Of a DNA stretch of 64,000 nucleotides, positions 31,893-42,982 are shown piece after piece (the stretch's first letter is position 1; each line of letters opens with the position of its first letter). The stretch comes from Bolinopsis microptera (lineage: Eukaryota > Ctenophora > Tentaculata > Lobata > Bolinopsidae), in the NCBI RefSeq assembly GCF_026151205.1, contig NC_087081.1:2299246-2363245 (forward strand), in the 5' to 3' direction. Position numbers and translations under genes: made by a program. The notes below the pieces were generated by a model. The model did no database searches and was not told where the DNA came from. It was given only the letters and a program-made list of their open reading frames with translations.

Positions 31893-32300
31893 CGAAAGTT
31901 GTTAAATATTTAAAGCTGAAATGTTTATTGAGTTTAATGAGCTTCATTATAATAACCAAAACTTACAGTGTTTTCACAATTGTAAGAAGAATTAACGCAT
32001 ATAAGCTACGACTCTTATCATTTCGCTCGCCCAAAAATTATCACGGAGTTAGGTTTGTTAAAGTTGTTAAATATTTAAAGCTGAAATGTTTATCATTTCG
32101 CTCGCCCAAAAATTATCACGGAGTTAGGTTTGTTAAAGTTGTTAAATATTTAAAGCTGAAATGTTTATTGAGTTTAATGAGCTTCATTATAATAACCAAA
32201 ACTTACAGTGTTTTCACAATTGTAAGAAGAATTAAAGCATATAAGCTACGACTCTTATCATTTCGCTCGCCCAAAAATTATCACGGAGTTAGGTTTCCAC
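31893..32300. repeat. Tandem repeat of ~164-bp unit (full, deleted, full)
   Basis: GTTGTTAAATATTTAAAGCT starts units near 31898, 32061 and 32136. The middle unit lacks about 88 bp. The open frame across it is a by-product of the repeat. Confidence 0.85.
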
Positions 32301-33708
32301 GGTTTTGTTTTTGGGCGATTGATTAGGGAACGCTAAGCTACCCTGCGCAATGTTCTCATCCTAGTCCTCAAGGTATATAATATCTCACATGATATGAAAA
32401 TTTTGTTTAATACATTGGCTACTCAGACTCTAATGAATACGGATAACCAAATACCATGATGTTTTACATTAAAATATAGAATATTCTTGAAATTCAATAT
32501 ACTGATTACTGATCAACTAAGTTGGTCACAGGTCGCTAACAAAATATACTCACTGAATTCTAGCAGGAACCCGTATAATATAAGTATAACCCTAAACGGT
32601 GTCAAGACTCAAGAGACTAAAATAATTATTACCTATTTAATTCGCGTTTTTGACACCACTTGGGGGTCCAAATGTTGGTCTCTAAAATCATTATTCCTTG
32701 GCCAATTTTTTATTATTTCTGGTATTACTACTGATGATGTCCACAAATTGTCTTCTTCTTGAACATTTGAAAAAAAATTACGTGTAAAAGTGGAAGAAAT
32801 CCGGGCAGTATCAAGATAGCCCGACCCCTGTTCGTGAACAACTGTTCGCGAACAGTTTTTCGCCGAACAGGTGTTCGTGAATAGTTGATTATATTGGTTA
32901 CCAGATTATATGACCGCAAATGTTATGAAGACACTGCATTGACACTCGAATAACCAGTTTGTTTTAATCTTTTTTGAATATCTCGGAAACATGAGGTAAT
33001 ATAAAACCTACGTTCTGAAACGCCATCTTGATCTATGGAGGCCTTACTAAGCAGCGCTTAACCGTAATTTTTATGAACATTAAAACTTAAGCATGGGGTC
33101 CCCAGGTAATAAAACCCCAAATCACGTGACAGCGCCGTGGAGAGTGAATTATTGAAAACCGGGATTGACATTAACAATTTTAAATGTAGTGATGATGGGA
33201 ACTACAAAAAATTACGCATCTGATTCCCCTAATAGTAATATTAATAATGATAAGAATTTTTACGCCCTCCGATTCAGTATTATTTAAAGAAAATGTAATT
33301 AGCTCAGTAGTCAGTATGATAAACACTCGTCATGACGGTAATCAAATGATTGTATTTTAATTATTTCCAAGACAGAATGATCAAGTCTTGCTGCAATTGA
33401 GAGCAGTGCATAGAAATAGAATTTCCGTGATTTCTGAAGGCATATTAAACTGCGGTTGTTCATTGTAATTAAATTGTCGTGGAAATGGTTAAGATTCGAT
33501 TTAAATTTACTCGTGCTGCTAGTTCAACCAGTTATAAGTTTAAAATGTTTTGAGCTGCATTTGCATGACATTTCTACTGTTGATGACCTTTGACCTTAAA
33601 GTAAAATCCTTAAATTTTTAACAATTACTGTCTTTAATGGTGAACTTTAAATTTAAATAAATTTTAAGAGTAAAACAGTTTTACAATCTAAGAAATCCTA
33701 ATACTAAC
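32301..33708. other. Intergenic region
   Basis: No gene is supported. A cluster of GTTCGCGAAC-like palindromes lies at 32830-32885. AT-rich otherwise. Confidence 0.4.
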
Positions 33709-34321
33709 ACAATAAGATTTCAATAATGAGGTCTGATCGTCATCTTCTTACAGCGTTCGATGTCTTGTGAAGGTAAAATGGTGATATCCTCTGGATCAGG
33801 CAGAGGTCGAGTGTTATCGGGATTATTTCTTTAGTAGTGGAACAGCAATACTAAGGTAATGGGACTACTGCGGACCCTCTACCGGCCAAACCTTGTTAAC
33901 AAAGCCGCAGTCAAGGTTCGGTGAACGGTAGTTAAAAGCGCTTAAGGGACATAAGGGACATAAGTCAAATTGGTAGAGCAACATCATGTAGTGCTAGTGG
34001 ACGTCTTAAGAAATGAGGAGTAGGTAGAATGTTAGGTTGCTCCTTTATAAATCGTCTTTTTCTCCGATAATAAGTTGACATCAAGTCTTGAAAATTATTC
34101 GAGAAGAATCTCGAATAATTTAGTTGCAGCGTGCCACATGGCTATCTAAACTGCAAACCCTACCCATTGCTGAGCAAGGCCTTTATCTTCTCCGACGAGC
34201 GGGATCATCAATAAACCTTGACTGCGGCTTTGTTAACAAGGTTTGGCCGGTAGAGGGTCCGCAGTAGTCCCATTACCTTAGTATTGCTGTTCCACTACTA
34301 AAACAATAAGATTTCAATAAT
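33709..34321. mobile_element. Palindromic element (copy 2) with 19-bp direct repeats
   Basis: Begins GAGGTCTGATCGTCATCTTC and runs through one full unit of the copy-1 family. It then turns into the complement of that unit's own interior (about 34213-34302) and ends CCACTACTA. Flanked by ACAATAAGATTTCAATAAT at 33709-33727 and 34303-34321, a perfect 19-bp duplication. Confidence 0.75.
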
Positions 34322-34820
34322 ATCTCATCCCCTTAATTTCCAACAACCCCATATTAACAACCGGCAACTCAGTGTAATTTCCTAGGTTTTGTCGACTGCA
34401 CCTGCCATCAATTTCACTTCAAACATCACCGAATTAATGTGTGAAATATGACAATTAAAACTGGCACATCATTACTGGTTCTAGTCTCTCTCTGTCTCTC
34501 TCCAATCTGTAAAATGAAACATCCTGTATGACGTCTTTGTTAGTGCACTTATACAGGCCGAATATAGTGTAGAACTAGCATGTATTCAATTTGTGCACTT
34601 GTAGAAATGTATTGTACTGCTCGCTTTAAACTGACCTGGTTATATATTTATATTAATATAGTTAAACTCCTTCGTTATTGGCTATTGATGTTCGAAATAA
34701 CACAGACATTCTGGCAAGTTTTTGCACGATTTCTTTGAAATTTTTATTGATATTTTGAGGCAATGATAGATATTAATTGAAATATTGAACAGTAGTCAGT
34801 ACCTCATAGAGTTCCGGAAT
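34322..34820. other. Upstream region of the CC-rich membrane protein gene
   Basis: AT-rich, with a short TCTCTC run near 34484. No recognised promoter motif can be asserted. Confidence 0.35.
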
Positions 34821-37800
34821 ATGTTTCTTTTTGTGCTGATAGTCGGCATAGTTTCTGTTTATTCTGATGATAACTCACAAATGTGTCTCAAAACCTCAGG
34901 TAGGCTTCGCTGTTAAAATACATTAAATATTTTATTAATTAATTAATTATCAATTGACACAAATGGCACTAATTAATGATTCCTTATAAGTATAACTATA
35001 CATTAATTCATACTAACAATTCATACAAATAATGTGCGACAATATACTTCATATAATATTAATTCTAGAAGGAACAATAGTTTAAAGATTGTGTTTAGGT
35101 ACCTAAACAGTACCTAAACAGTACCTAAACAGCACCTAAACAGTACCTAAACAGTACCTAAACAGTACCAAAACAGTACCTAAACAGTACATAAATAGTA
35201 CCTAAACAGTACCTAAACAGTACCTAAACAGTACCTAAACAGCACCTAAACAGTTCCTAAACAGTACATAAATAGTACCTAAACAGTACCTTAACAATAC
35301 CTAAACAGTACCTAAACAGTACCTTAACAGTACCTAAACAGTACCTAAACAGTACTTAAACAGTACCTAAACAGTACCTAAACAGTACCTAAACAGTACC
35401 TAAACAGCACCTAAACAGTTCCTAAACAGTACATAAATAGTACCTAAACAGTACCTTAACAGTACCTAAACAGTACCTTAACAGTACCTAAACAGTACCT
35501 AAACAGTACCCAAACAGTACCTAAACAGTACATAAACAGTACCTTAACAGAACCTAAACAGTACCTAAACAGTACCTAAACAGTACCCAAACAGTACCTA
35601 AACAGTACCTAAACAGTACCTAAACAGTACCTAAACAGTACCTAAACAGTACCTAAACAGTACCCAAACAGTACCTAAACAGTACCTAAACAGCGCCTAA
35701 ACAGTTCCTAAACAGTACATAAATAGTACCTAAACAGTACCTTAACAGTACCTAAACAGTACCTTAACAGTACCTAAACAGTACCTAAACAGTACCTTAA
35801 CAGTACCTTAACAGTACCTAAACAGTACCTAAACAGTACCTTACCAGTACCTAAACAGTACCTAAACAGTACCTAAACAGTACCTAAACAGTACCTAAAC
35901 AGTACCTAAACAGTACCTAAACAGTACCTAAACAGTACCTAAACAGTACCTTCACTACAGGACAAGAAGACTGGTGTTCGTTACCTAAACAGTACCTAAA
36001 CAGTACCTAAACAGTACCTAAACAGTACCTAAACAGTACCTTCACTACAGGACAAGAAGACTGGTGTTCGTTACCTAAACAGTACCTAAACAGTACCTAA
36101 ACAGTACCTAAACAGTACCTAAACAGTACCTAAACAGTACCTTCACTACAGGACAAGAAGACTGGTGTTCGTTACCTAAACAGTACCTAAACAGTACCCA
36201 AACAGTACCTAAACAGTACCTAAACAGTACCTAAACAGTACCTAAACAGTACCTAAACAGTACCTAAACAGTACCTAAACAGTACCTAAACAGTACCTAA
36301 ACAGTACCTAAACAGTACCTAAACAGTACCTAAACAGTACCTAAACAGTACCTAAACAGTTCCTAAACAGTACCTAAACAGTACCTAAACAGTACCTAAA
36401 CAGTACCTAAACAGTACCTAAACAGTACCTAAACAGTACCTAAACAGTACCTAAACAGTACCTAAACAGTACCTAAACAGTACCTTCACTACAGGACAAG
36501 AAGACTGGTGTTCGTTACCTAAACAGTACCTAAACAGTACCTAAACAGTACCTAAACAGTACCTAAACAGTACCTTCACTACAGGACAAGAAGACTGGTG
36601 TTCGTTACCTAAACAGTACCTAAACAGTACCTAAACAGTACCTAAACAGTACCTAAACAGTACCTAAACAGTACCCAAACAGTACCTAAACAGTACCTTA
36701 ACAGTACCTAAACAGTACCTAAACAGTACCTAAACAGTACCCAAACAGTACCTAAACAGTACCTAAACAGTACCTAAACAGTACCTAAACAGTACCTAAA
36801 CAGTACCTAAACAGTACCTAAACAGTACCTTCACTACAGGACAAGAAGACTGGTGTTCGTTACCTAAACAGTACCTAAACAGTACCTAAACAGTACCTAA
36901 ACAGTACCTAAACAGTACCTTCACTACAGGACAAGAAGACTGGTGTTCGTTACCTAAACAGTACCTAAACAGTACCTAAACAGTACCTAAACAGTACCTA
37001 AACAGTACCTTCACTACAGGACAAGAAGACTGGTGTTCGTTACCTAAACAGTACCTAAACAGTACCTAAACAGTACCTAAACAGTACCTAAACAGTACCT
37101 AAACAGTACCTAAACAGTACCTAAACAGTACCTTCACTACAGGACAAGAAGACTGGTGTTCGTTACCTAAACAGTACCTAAACAGTACCCAAACAGTACC
37201 TAAACAGTACCTAAACAGTACCTAAACAGTACCTAAACAGTACCTAAACAGTACCTAAACAGTACCTAAACAGTACCTAAACAGTACCTAAACAGTACCT
37301 AAACAGTACCTAAACAGTACCTAAACAGTACCTAAACAGTACCTTCACTACAGGACAAGAAGACTGGTGTTCGTTACCTAAACAGTACCTAAACAGTACC
37401 TAAACAGTACCTAAACAGTACCTAAACAGTACCTAAACAGTACCTAAACAGTACCTTCACTACAGGACAAGAAGACTGGTGTTCGTTACCTAAACAGTAC
37501 CTAAACAGTACCCAAACAGTACCTAAACAGTACCTAAACAGTACCTAAACAGTACCTAAACAGTACCTAAACAGTACCTAAACAGTACCTAAACAGTACC
37601 TAAACAGTACCTAAACAGTACCTAAACAGTACCTAAACAGTACCTAAACAGTACCTAAACAGTACCTTCACTACAGGACAAGAAGACTGGTGTTCGTTAC
37701 CTAAACAGTACCTAAACAGTACCTAAACAGTACCTAAACAGTACCTAAACAGTACCTAAACAGTACCTAAACAGTACCTTCACTACAGGACAAGAAGACT

Positions 37801-40800
37801 GGTGTTCGTTACCTAAACAGTACCTAAACAGTACCTAAACAGTACCTAAACAGTACCTAAACAGTACCTTCACTACAGGACAAGAAGACTGGTGTTCGTT
37901 ACCTAAACAGTACCTAAACAGTACCTAAACAGTACCTAAACAGTACCTAAACAGTACCTAAACAGTACCTAAACAGTACCTAAACAGTACCTTCACTACA
38001 GGACAAGAAGACTGGTGTTCGTTACCTAAACAGTACCTAAACAGTACCCAAACAGTACCTAAACAGTACCTAAACAGTACCTAAACAGTACCTAAACAGT
38101 ACCTAAACAGTACCTAAACAGTACCTAAACAGTACCTAAACAGTACCTAAACAGTACCTAAACAGTACCTAAACAGTACCTAAACAGTACCTAAACAGTA
38201 CCTTCACTACAGGACAAGAAGACTGGTGTTCGTTACCTAAACAGTACCTAAACAGTACCTAAACAGTACCTAAACAGTACCTAAACAGTACCTAAACAGT
38301 ACCTAAACAGTACCTTCACTACAGGACAAGAAGACTGGTGTTCGTTACCTAAACAGTACCTAAACAGTACCCAAACAGTACCTAAACAGTACCTAAACAG
38401 TACCTAAACAGTACCTAAACAGTACCTAAACAGTACCTAAACAGTACCTAAACAGTACCTAAACAGTACCTAAACAGTACCTAAACAGTACCTAAACAGT
38501 ACCTAAACAGTACCTAAACAGTACCTTCACTACAGGACAAGAAGACTGGTGTTCGTTACCTAAACAGTACCTAAACAGTACCTAAACAGTACCTAAACAG
38601 TACCTAAACAGTACCTAAACAGTACCTAAACAGTACCTTCACTACAGGACAAGAAGACTGGTGTTCGTGGAGTGCATACAAATGTTGCCTTGGTTACGGG
38701 TGTTGTGGACCCCAGAATGTGTGCTGCTGGCGGCGGGGATAGTTAGTTATTTACCTGAGTATTTAGTGTGATCTACATGTTTATGAAGTGCATTTTACCG
38801 TTTCTATCCTGGGATAAACTATTCTATGAAGTACTGCAAAGTAGCTTGATCATTAATTTAAACGTTTTTGTATGACTGATTGATTTGATTACCCAAGAAA
38901 TTATGCAGCTTCAACTTGGCAACTAGACATAATATTTGTTTCAGTGAGAATCAGGTAGCTGATGGTTGCTGCTCATCATCGGAACAATGTTGCAGTTCTG
39001 AGACCAGTTCAGCGTGCTGTCCTCTTCATTCGAGGTCACTTTACTAAGCTTTAAACTAATTATAACATTGCAAATCTATTAGTATTACATTTATTGAAAA
39101 TTATGTAATGTAAAGTAATGGAAATATTTTAAACGGGTATATATCCTGTCCAAACCCATGATGCACTACATGAAGAATTTGTTGTAACTTTGTTTGAAAA
39201 GCATTAATTTACTAGAGTAGCACTAGCAGTAACGTATCTGTTCAGACTGTCCGATCCGGGGCCAGATAACAGCTGATTATATATTATATATATATACATA
39301 TATATTATATAACTGCAGGTAGGGCAGGTTAATGTCGCACATCGTGACATTAATATTTCCTTCCTGTAATCCGAGTCCCTGCTCATTTCCAGTTCTGTGT
39401 TGGTTATAGATATTTTGGTTAAGTATTTTAGGGCAAAGGTTAGGGTTGGGATTAGGGTTGGAATTAGGGTTGGGATTAGGGTTGGGTTTAGGGTTGGGAT
39501 TAGGGTTGGGTTTAGGGTTGGGATTAGGGTTGGGATTAGGGTTGGAATTAGAGTTGGGTTTAAGGTTACGGAGTTAATAGGTTTTGGATTGGATCGTGAT
39601 TTGTTACCTAAAACGTTAGCATCTACTGTGTCTATCTCTATCTCTGCTCCATTCCCTGATCTTATATTTATTACATAATAGGGGGTCCCCAGCTGTAAAT
39701 TTATAACTGATAACGTATAAAGTAATAATAAACTCATATTAATATACTTGGCAGGTGTTGTAAAGACAGCAGAGGAATGTTAACATGTTGTACAAGCTCC
39801 AACAGTATTGACAAGATCTTATTCGTTATCTCCGGGGGTAAGTAGCTCCAACAGTATTGACAAGATCTTATTCGTTATCTCCGGGGGTAAGTAGCTCCAA
39901 CAGTATTGACATTTGACAAAATCTTATTCGTTATCTCCGGAGGTAAGTAGCTCCAACAGTATTGACAAGATCTTATTCGTTATCTCCGGGGATAGGTAGC
40001 TCCAACAGTATTGACAAGATCTTATTCGTTATCTCCGGGGGTAAGTAGCTCCAACAGTATTGACAAGATCTTATTCGTTATCTCCGGGGGTATAACGTCT
40101 GAAAAATGTACAGTACTGCTGGCTATTCTCATAGTCCTGGTTGTGTACCACTACTCTTTTATTTACAGTACTGTTGGCTATTCTCATAGTCCTGGTTGTG
40201 TACCACTACTCTATTATTTACAGTACTGCTGGTTATTCTCATAGTCATAGTCCTTGTTGTGTACCACTACTCTTTTATTAACAGTACTGCTGGCTATTCT
40301 CATAGTCCTGGTTGTGTACCACTACTCTTTTATTTACAGTACTGCTGGTTATTCTCATAGTCCTGGTTGTGTACCACTGGCACTACTCTTTTATTTACAG
40401 TACTGCTGGTTTTTCTCATAGTCCTGGTTGTGTACCACTACTCTTTTATTTACAGTACTGCTGGTTATTCTCATAGTCCTGGTTGTGTACCACTACTCTT
40501 TTATTTACAGTACTGCTGGTTATTCTCATAGTCCTGGTTGTGTACCACTACTCTTTTATTTACAGTACTGCTGGTTATTCTCATAGTCCTGGTTGTGTAC
40601 CACTACTCTTTTATTTACAGTACTGCTGGTTATTCTCATAGTCCTGGTTGTGTACCACTACTCTTTTATTTACAGTACTGCTGGTTATTCTCATAGTCCT
40701 GGTTGTGTACCACTACTCTTTTATTTACAGTACTGCTGGCTATTCTCATAGTCCTGGTTGTGTACCACTACTCTTTTATTTACAGTACTGCTGGTTATTC

Positions 40801-42194
40801 TCATAGTCCTGGTTATGTACCACTACTCTTTTATTTACAGTACTGCTGGTTATTCTCATAGTCCTGGTTGTGTACCACTACTCTTTTATTTACAGTACTG
40901 CTGGTTATTCTCATAGTCCTGGTTGTGTACCACTACTTTATCGACAGACACAACCCCCACGTGGACATCTGTAAATGCTCCAGATGCAAAATAAGGTAAG
41001 TAAATAATAATTTTTTTATTTATTTTAAGAACATTCTTGCACATTATTTATTTTCCTATTGATGTATAATTGTATCACGTCGTGACCCCCACGGCCGTTT
41101 CACTATGGTGAAACCCTGTAGAGTTTCTACGATACAGGGGGAGCCGTGCACTCGTGCGCGGCGGGTCATACAACGTATGACAAATGTATAATAGTCAAGA
41201 CGTAAGTCAAAAGTAAAACATGATGCTAATTGCTGTATTTACTATAGACGGAGGTTAGAAAGAGATCATTTTGCAGAAGAACAAGAATATGATATTCACA
41301 CACCCGACTCTCTTAACCAGTTAGTATTACTTTTAGCATATTTGCTCTGGGAGAATAAGAACCCTTTATGTGGTCCATCTTAATACAGTAAAACTACTTG
41401 CCACCTAGGACTTTATAGCTCTAGAGTCTAGAGTCTAAAGTAAAGTCAGAGTCTAGAGTCTAGTCTAGAGCCTAGAATTTAGAGTCTAGAGTCTAGAAAC
41501 TAGATCGAGTCTAGAGACTAGACTCTAGATTCTAGACTCTAGATTCTAGACTCTAGATTTTAGACTCTATAATCTAGAGTCTAGAATCTAGAGTCTAGAG
41601 TATCTTGAGTCTAGTCTCGCTAGAGCCTAGACGGTACCTAACGCGTTTACCATACTAATACTATATCCAAGGTCTCATACCGAATTTATAAAGCATCCTC
41701 TTGACACGGAGGCAACAGATCAACAATCAAAAGGCAACTCTTCTGTACCTCCCTCAGGTATTATGGGGTATTTATTATTACTATTAGCCATGCAAGTAAT
41801 TGTGGTAGTTTTCAATTTCAGTCCACATAATATGGAATTTCATTGCCTCGAATTTATTATTTTAGATTGTAAGAATAATTTTTGGTGATTATTTGGACCC
41901 CAATAAAAATTTCCCTACCCAGATTTTACAGCAGCACCTCCACACAAGCTGAGATTATCCAACGCTCATTCTCATTTAGGTAAAAGCGATGGAATTAATT
42001 ACTTCACATAGATTATTACAAGTTTCAAAATGTAAAATTTAGCTAACTTTCTTCCAACTTTCAAGTTCAATAGTACCTGTCATGACTCATGATTAACTTA
42101 AGACTTTTTTCCCATAGATTATACAGAAGAAACGCCAACAGAGGAAGAAATAGTGATGCTGCCTGATCATCGACACCACAAGTACTTCGCCTGA
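34821..42194 (+). CDS. CC-rich (granulin-like) type I single-pass membrane protein, nine exons
   Basis: Exons: 34821-34899, 38648-38741, 38945-39034, 39755-39837, 40896-40995, 41248-41319, 41672-41757, 41923-41979 and 42118-42194. They sum to 738 bp (245 residues), and all eight junction phases agree. The protein has a signal peptide (MFLFVLIVGIVSVYS) and an ectodomain of paired cysteines (YKCCLGYGCCGPQNVCC, DGCCSSSEQCC, ACCPLHSRCCKD, LTCC). One membrane helix (VLLVILIVLVVYHY) is followed by an internal CKCSRCKIRRR stretch and a ~100-residue acidic, Ser/His-rich tail ending HHKYFA. The repeated CC pairs resemble granulin/epithelin or Shisa-type small adaptors, but the spacing fits neither exactly. 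Introns 1 and 4 are filled by repeats made from exon edges. The role is unknown; a secretory-pathway or surface adaptor is a guess. Confidence 0.8.
35099..38647. repeat. 3.5-kb minisatellite (ACCTAAACAGT)n carrying 18 copies of the exon-2 splice acceptor
   Basis: The basic 11-bp unit ACCTAAACAGT has CCC, CTT and CAT variants toward the 5' side. From 35950 on, it is interrupted 18 times by TTCACTACAG|GACAAGAAGA plus CTGGTGTTCG. This is the exact 3' splice site and first ~20 bases of exon 2, whose true copy starts at 38648. Spacing between inserts follows a higher-order pattern of about 90-210 bp. Confidence 0.97.
39431..39560. repeat. Telomere-like minisatellite (GGTTGGGATTAG)n in intron 3
   Basis: About eleven 12-bp units with TTAGGGTTGGGA variants. 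It contains TTAGGG but not the perfect telomere repeat. Confidence 0.85.
39795..40094. repeat. 49-bp tandem repeat of the exon-4 end and its splice donor
   Basis: Six units of AGCTCCAACAGTATTGACAA..TCTCCGGGG|GTAAGT. The first unit is the real end of exon 4 (donor at 39838). Four units keep GGTAAG, one reads GATAGG, and the last reads GTATAA. The third unit carries a ~9-bp insertion. Confidence 0.92.
40106..40940. repeat. 55-bp tandem repeat of the exon-5 start and its splice acceptor
   Basis: About 15 units of TTTATTTACAG|TACTGCTGGT..CTCATAGTCCTGG. Each has a pyrimidine tract, CAG and the first ~43 bases of exon 5, which encode the membrane helix. Only the last unit (acceptor at 40894-40895) continues into the coding sequence for YFIDRHN. 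Confidence 0.93.
41071..41183. other. 113-bp GC-rich insert with branched fold and 9-bp direct repeats
   Basis: Flanked by ATGTATAAT (41062-41070 and 41184-41192). It pairs as GACCC 41084-41088 with GGGTC 41163-41167, and CACGGC 41090-41095 with GCCGTG 41143-41148. Within that lie GTTTCAC/GTGAAAC (41097-41114) and CCTGTA/TACAGG (41115-41138), plus a CAC/GTG hairpin at 41149-41156. It lies in intron 5. Either a tiny transposon or a structured RNA domain. Confidence 0.6.
41409..41630. repeat. Degenerate CTAGAGT/CTAGATT minisatellite in intron 6
   Basis: Irregular 7-14 bp units of TCTAGAGTCTAGA with partial inverted symmetry. Confidence 0.8.
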
Positions 42195-42453
42195 TAAGCA
42201 GTGACGTCATTAAGGTGATGACGTCATCATCTCACATCTTCTCCTGACCCAACTCCATCTCTTGTTTTTGTGCCGTTTCGTTTTAATCTTTTGCGATTTG
42301 CTTAACTGCTAGCCAATTATTTGATGGAAACTGTTCAATTTCATACGGACGGTGTTCGTTCAACAGGAAGAAACACACCAGACCGAATTGTTCAGCAGTC
42401 AGCACTGAGCAATTGCCCATTAACAAGTTACATACTGTCAGTATAGTTATTTT

Positions 42454-42570
42454 CATAGTTGGTTCGTGTGTAAATTTTTCGGGAAAAGTACGTAAAGTGC
42501 GTCTGAATTTTTTCGTACGTTAAGAGCGTTATGTTTTAAAAGTACGTTAAGTGCGCACGAACCAACTATG
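42454..42570. mobile_element. 117-bp MITE with 15-bp inverted ends and 8-bp target duplication
   Basis: Ends CATAGTTGGTTCGTG (42454-42468) and its exact complement (42556-42570). Target GTTATTTT is duplicated at 42446-42453 and 42571-42578. An 8-bp duplication with CA-starting ends fits a hAT-type non-autonomous element. Confidence 0.8.
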
Positions 42571-42705
42571 GTTATTTTTGATTATTTTAATTTTACAGAC
42601 TTTTTCTTTATTACTTGCGATATAACTTCCTGAAGCTGACAAATTATAATCAAAATTGTAAGCATCCAATTGTAAGCATTCTACGTTTATGTCCGCTTGA
42701 TGCAA

Positions 42706-42711
42706 AATAAA
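42706..42711 (+). promoter_or_regulatory. Possible polyadenylation signal AATAAA of the CC-rich membrane protein gene
   Basis: Hexamer about 510 bp after the stop codon. The MITE at 42454-42570 would then lie in the 3' untranslated region. Confidence 0.35.
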
Positions 42712-42982
42712 TAGAAATAGAAATTACAAACCAATTCATGACTCATTTGAATACATTCATATTATGATTGTAATTGTAAACTAAATCAATTAATTTCCTA
42801 GGTCAAGTATTTCCAATGATGAAACTTTGTCTAAAAACCGTCAAAAATAATACGGCACGGATATGAACTTAACCGATATAATATTATAATAGCTTATAAT
42901 TACAGGGTGGCCCAGAAGTAACTTGCTAACGTAACCCTTAAATAACTCTTGAAATACGTTTTAGAATTTTACAAAAATTTCA

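Noticed and set aside
31928-32326. 132-codon frame with repeated FRSPKNYHGVRF
   Set aside because: It follows exactly the borders of a ~164-bp tandem DNA repeat in AT-rich sequence and has no splice or family support.
35099-38647. CRISPR-like array with regular repeats and spacers
   Set aside because: The unit is an 11-bp eukaryotic minisatellite. The interspersed pieces are identical copies of an exon edge rather than unique spacers, and there are no cas genes.
39204-39737. Minus-strand 177-codon frame with PTLIPTL repeats
   Set aside because: Created by the telomere-like array. It crosses an intron of the plus-strand gene and has no other coding signal.
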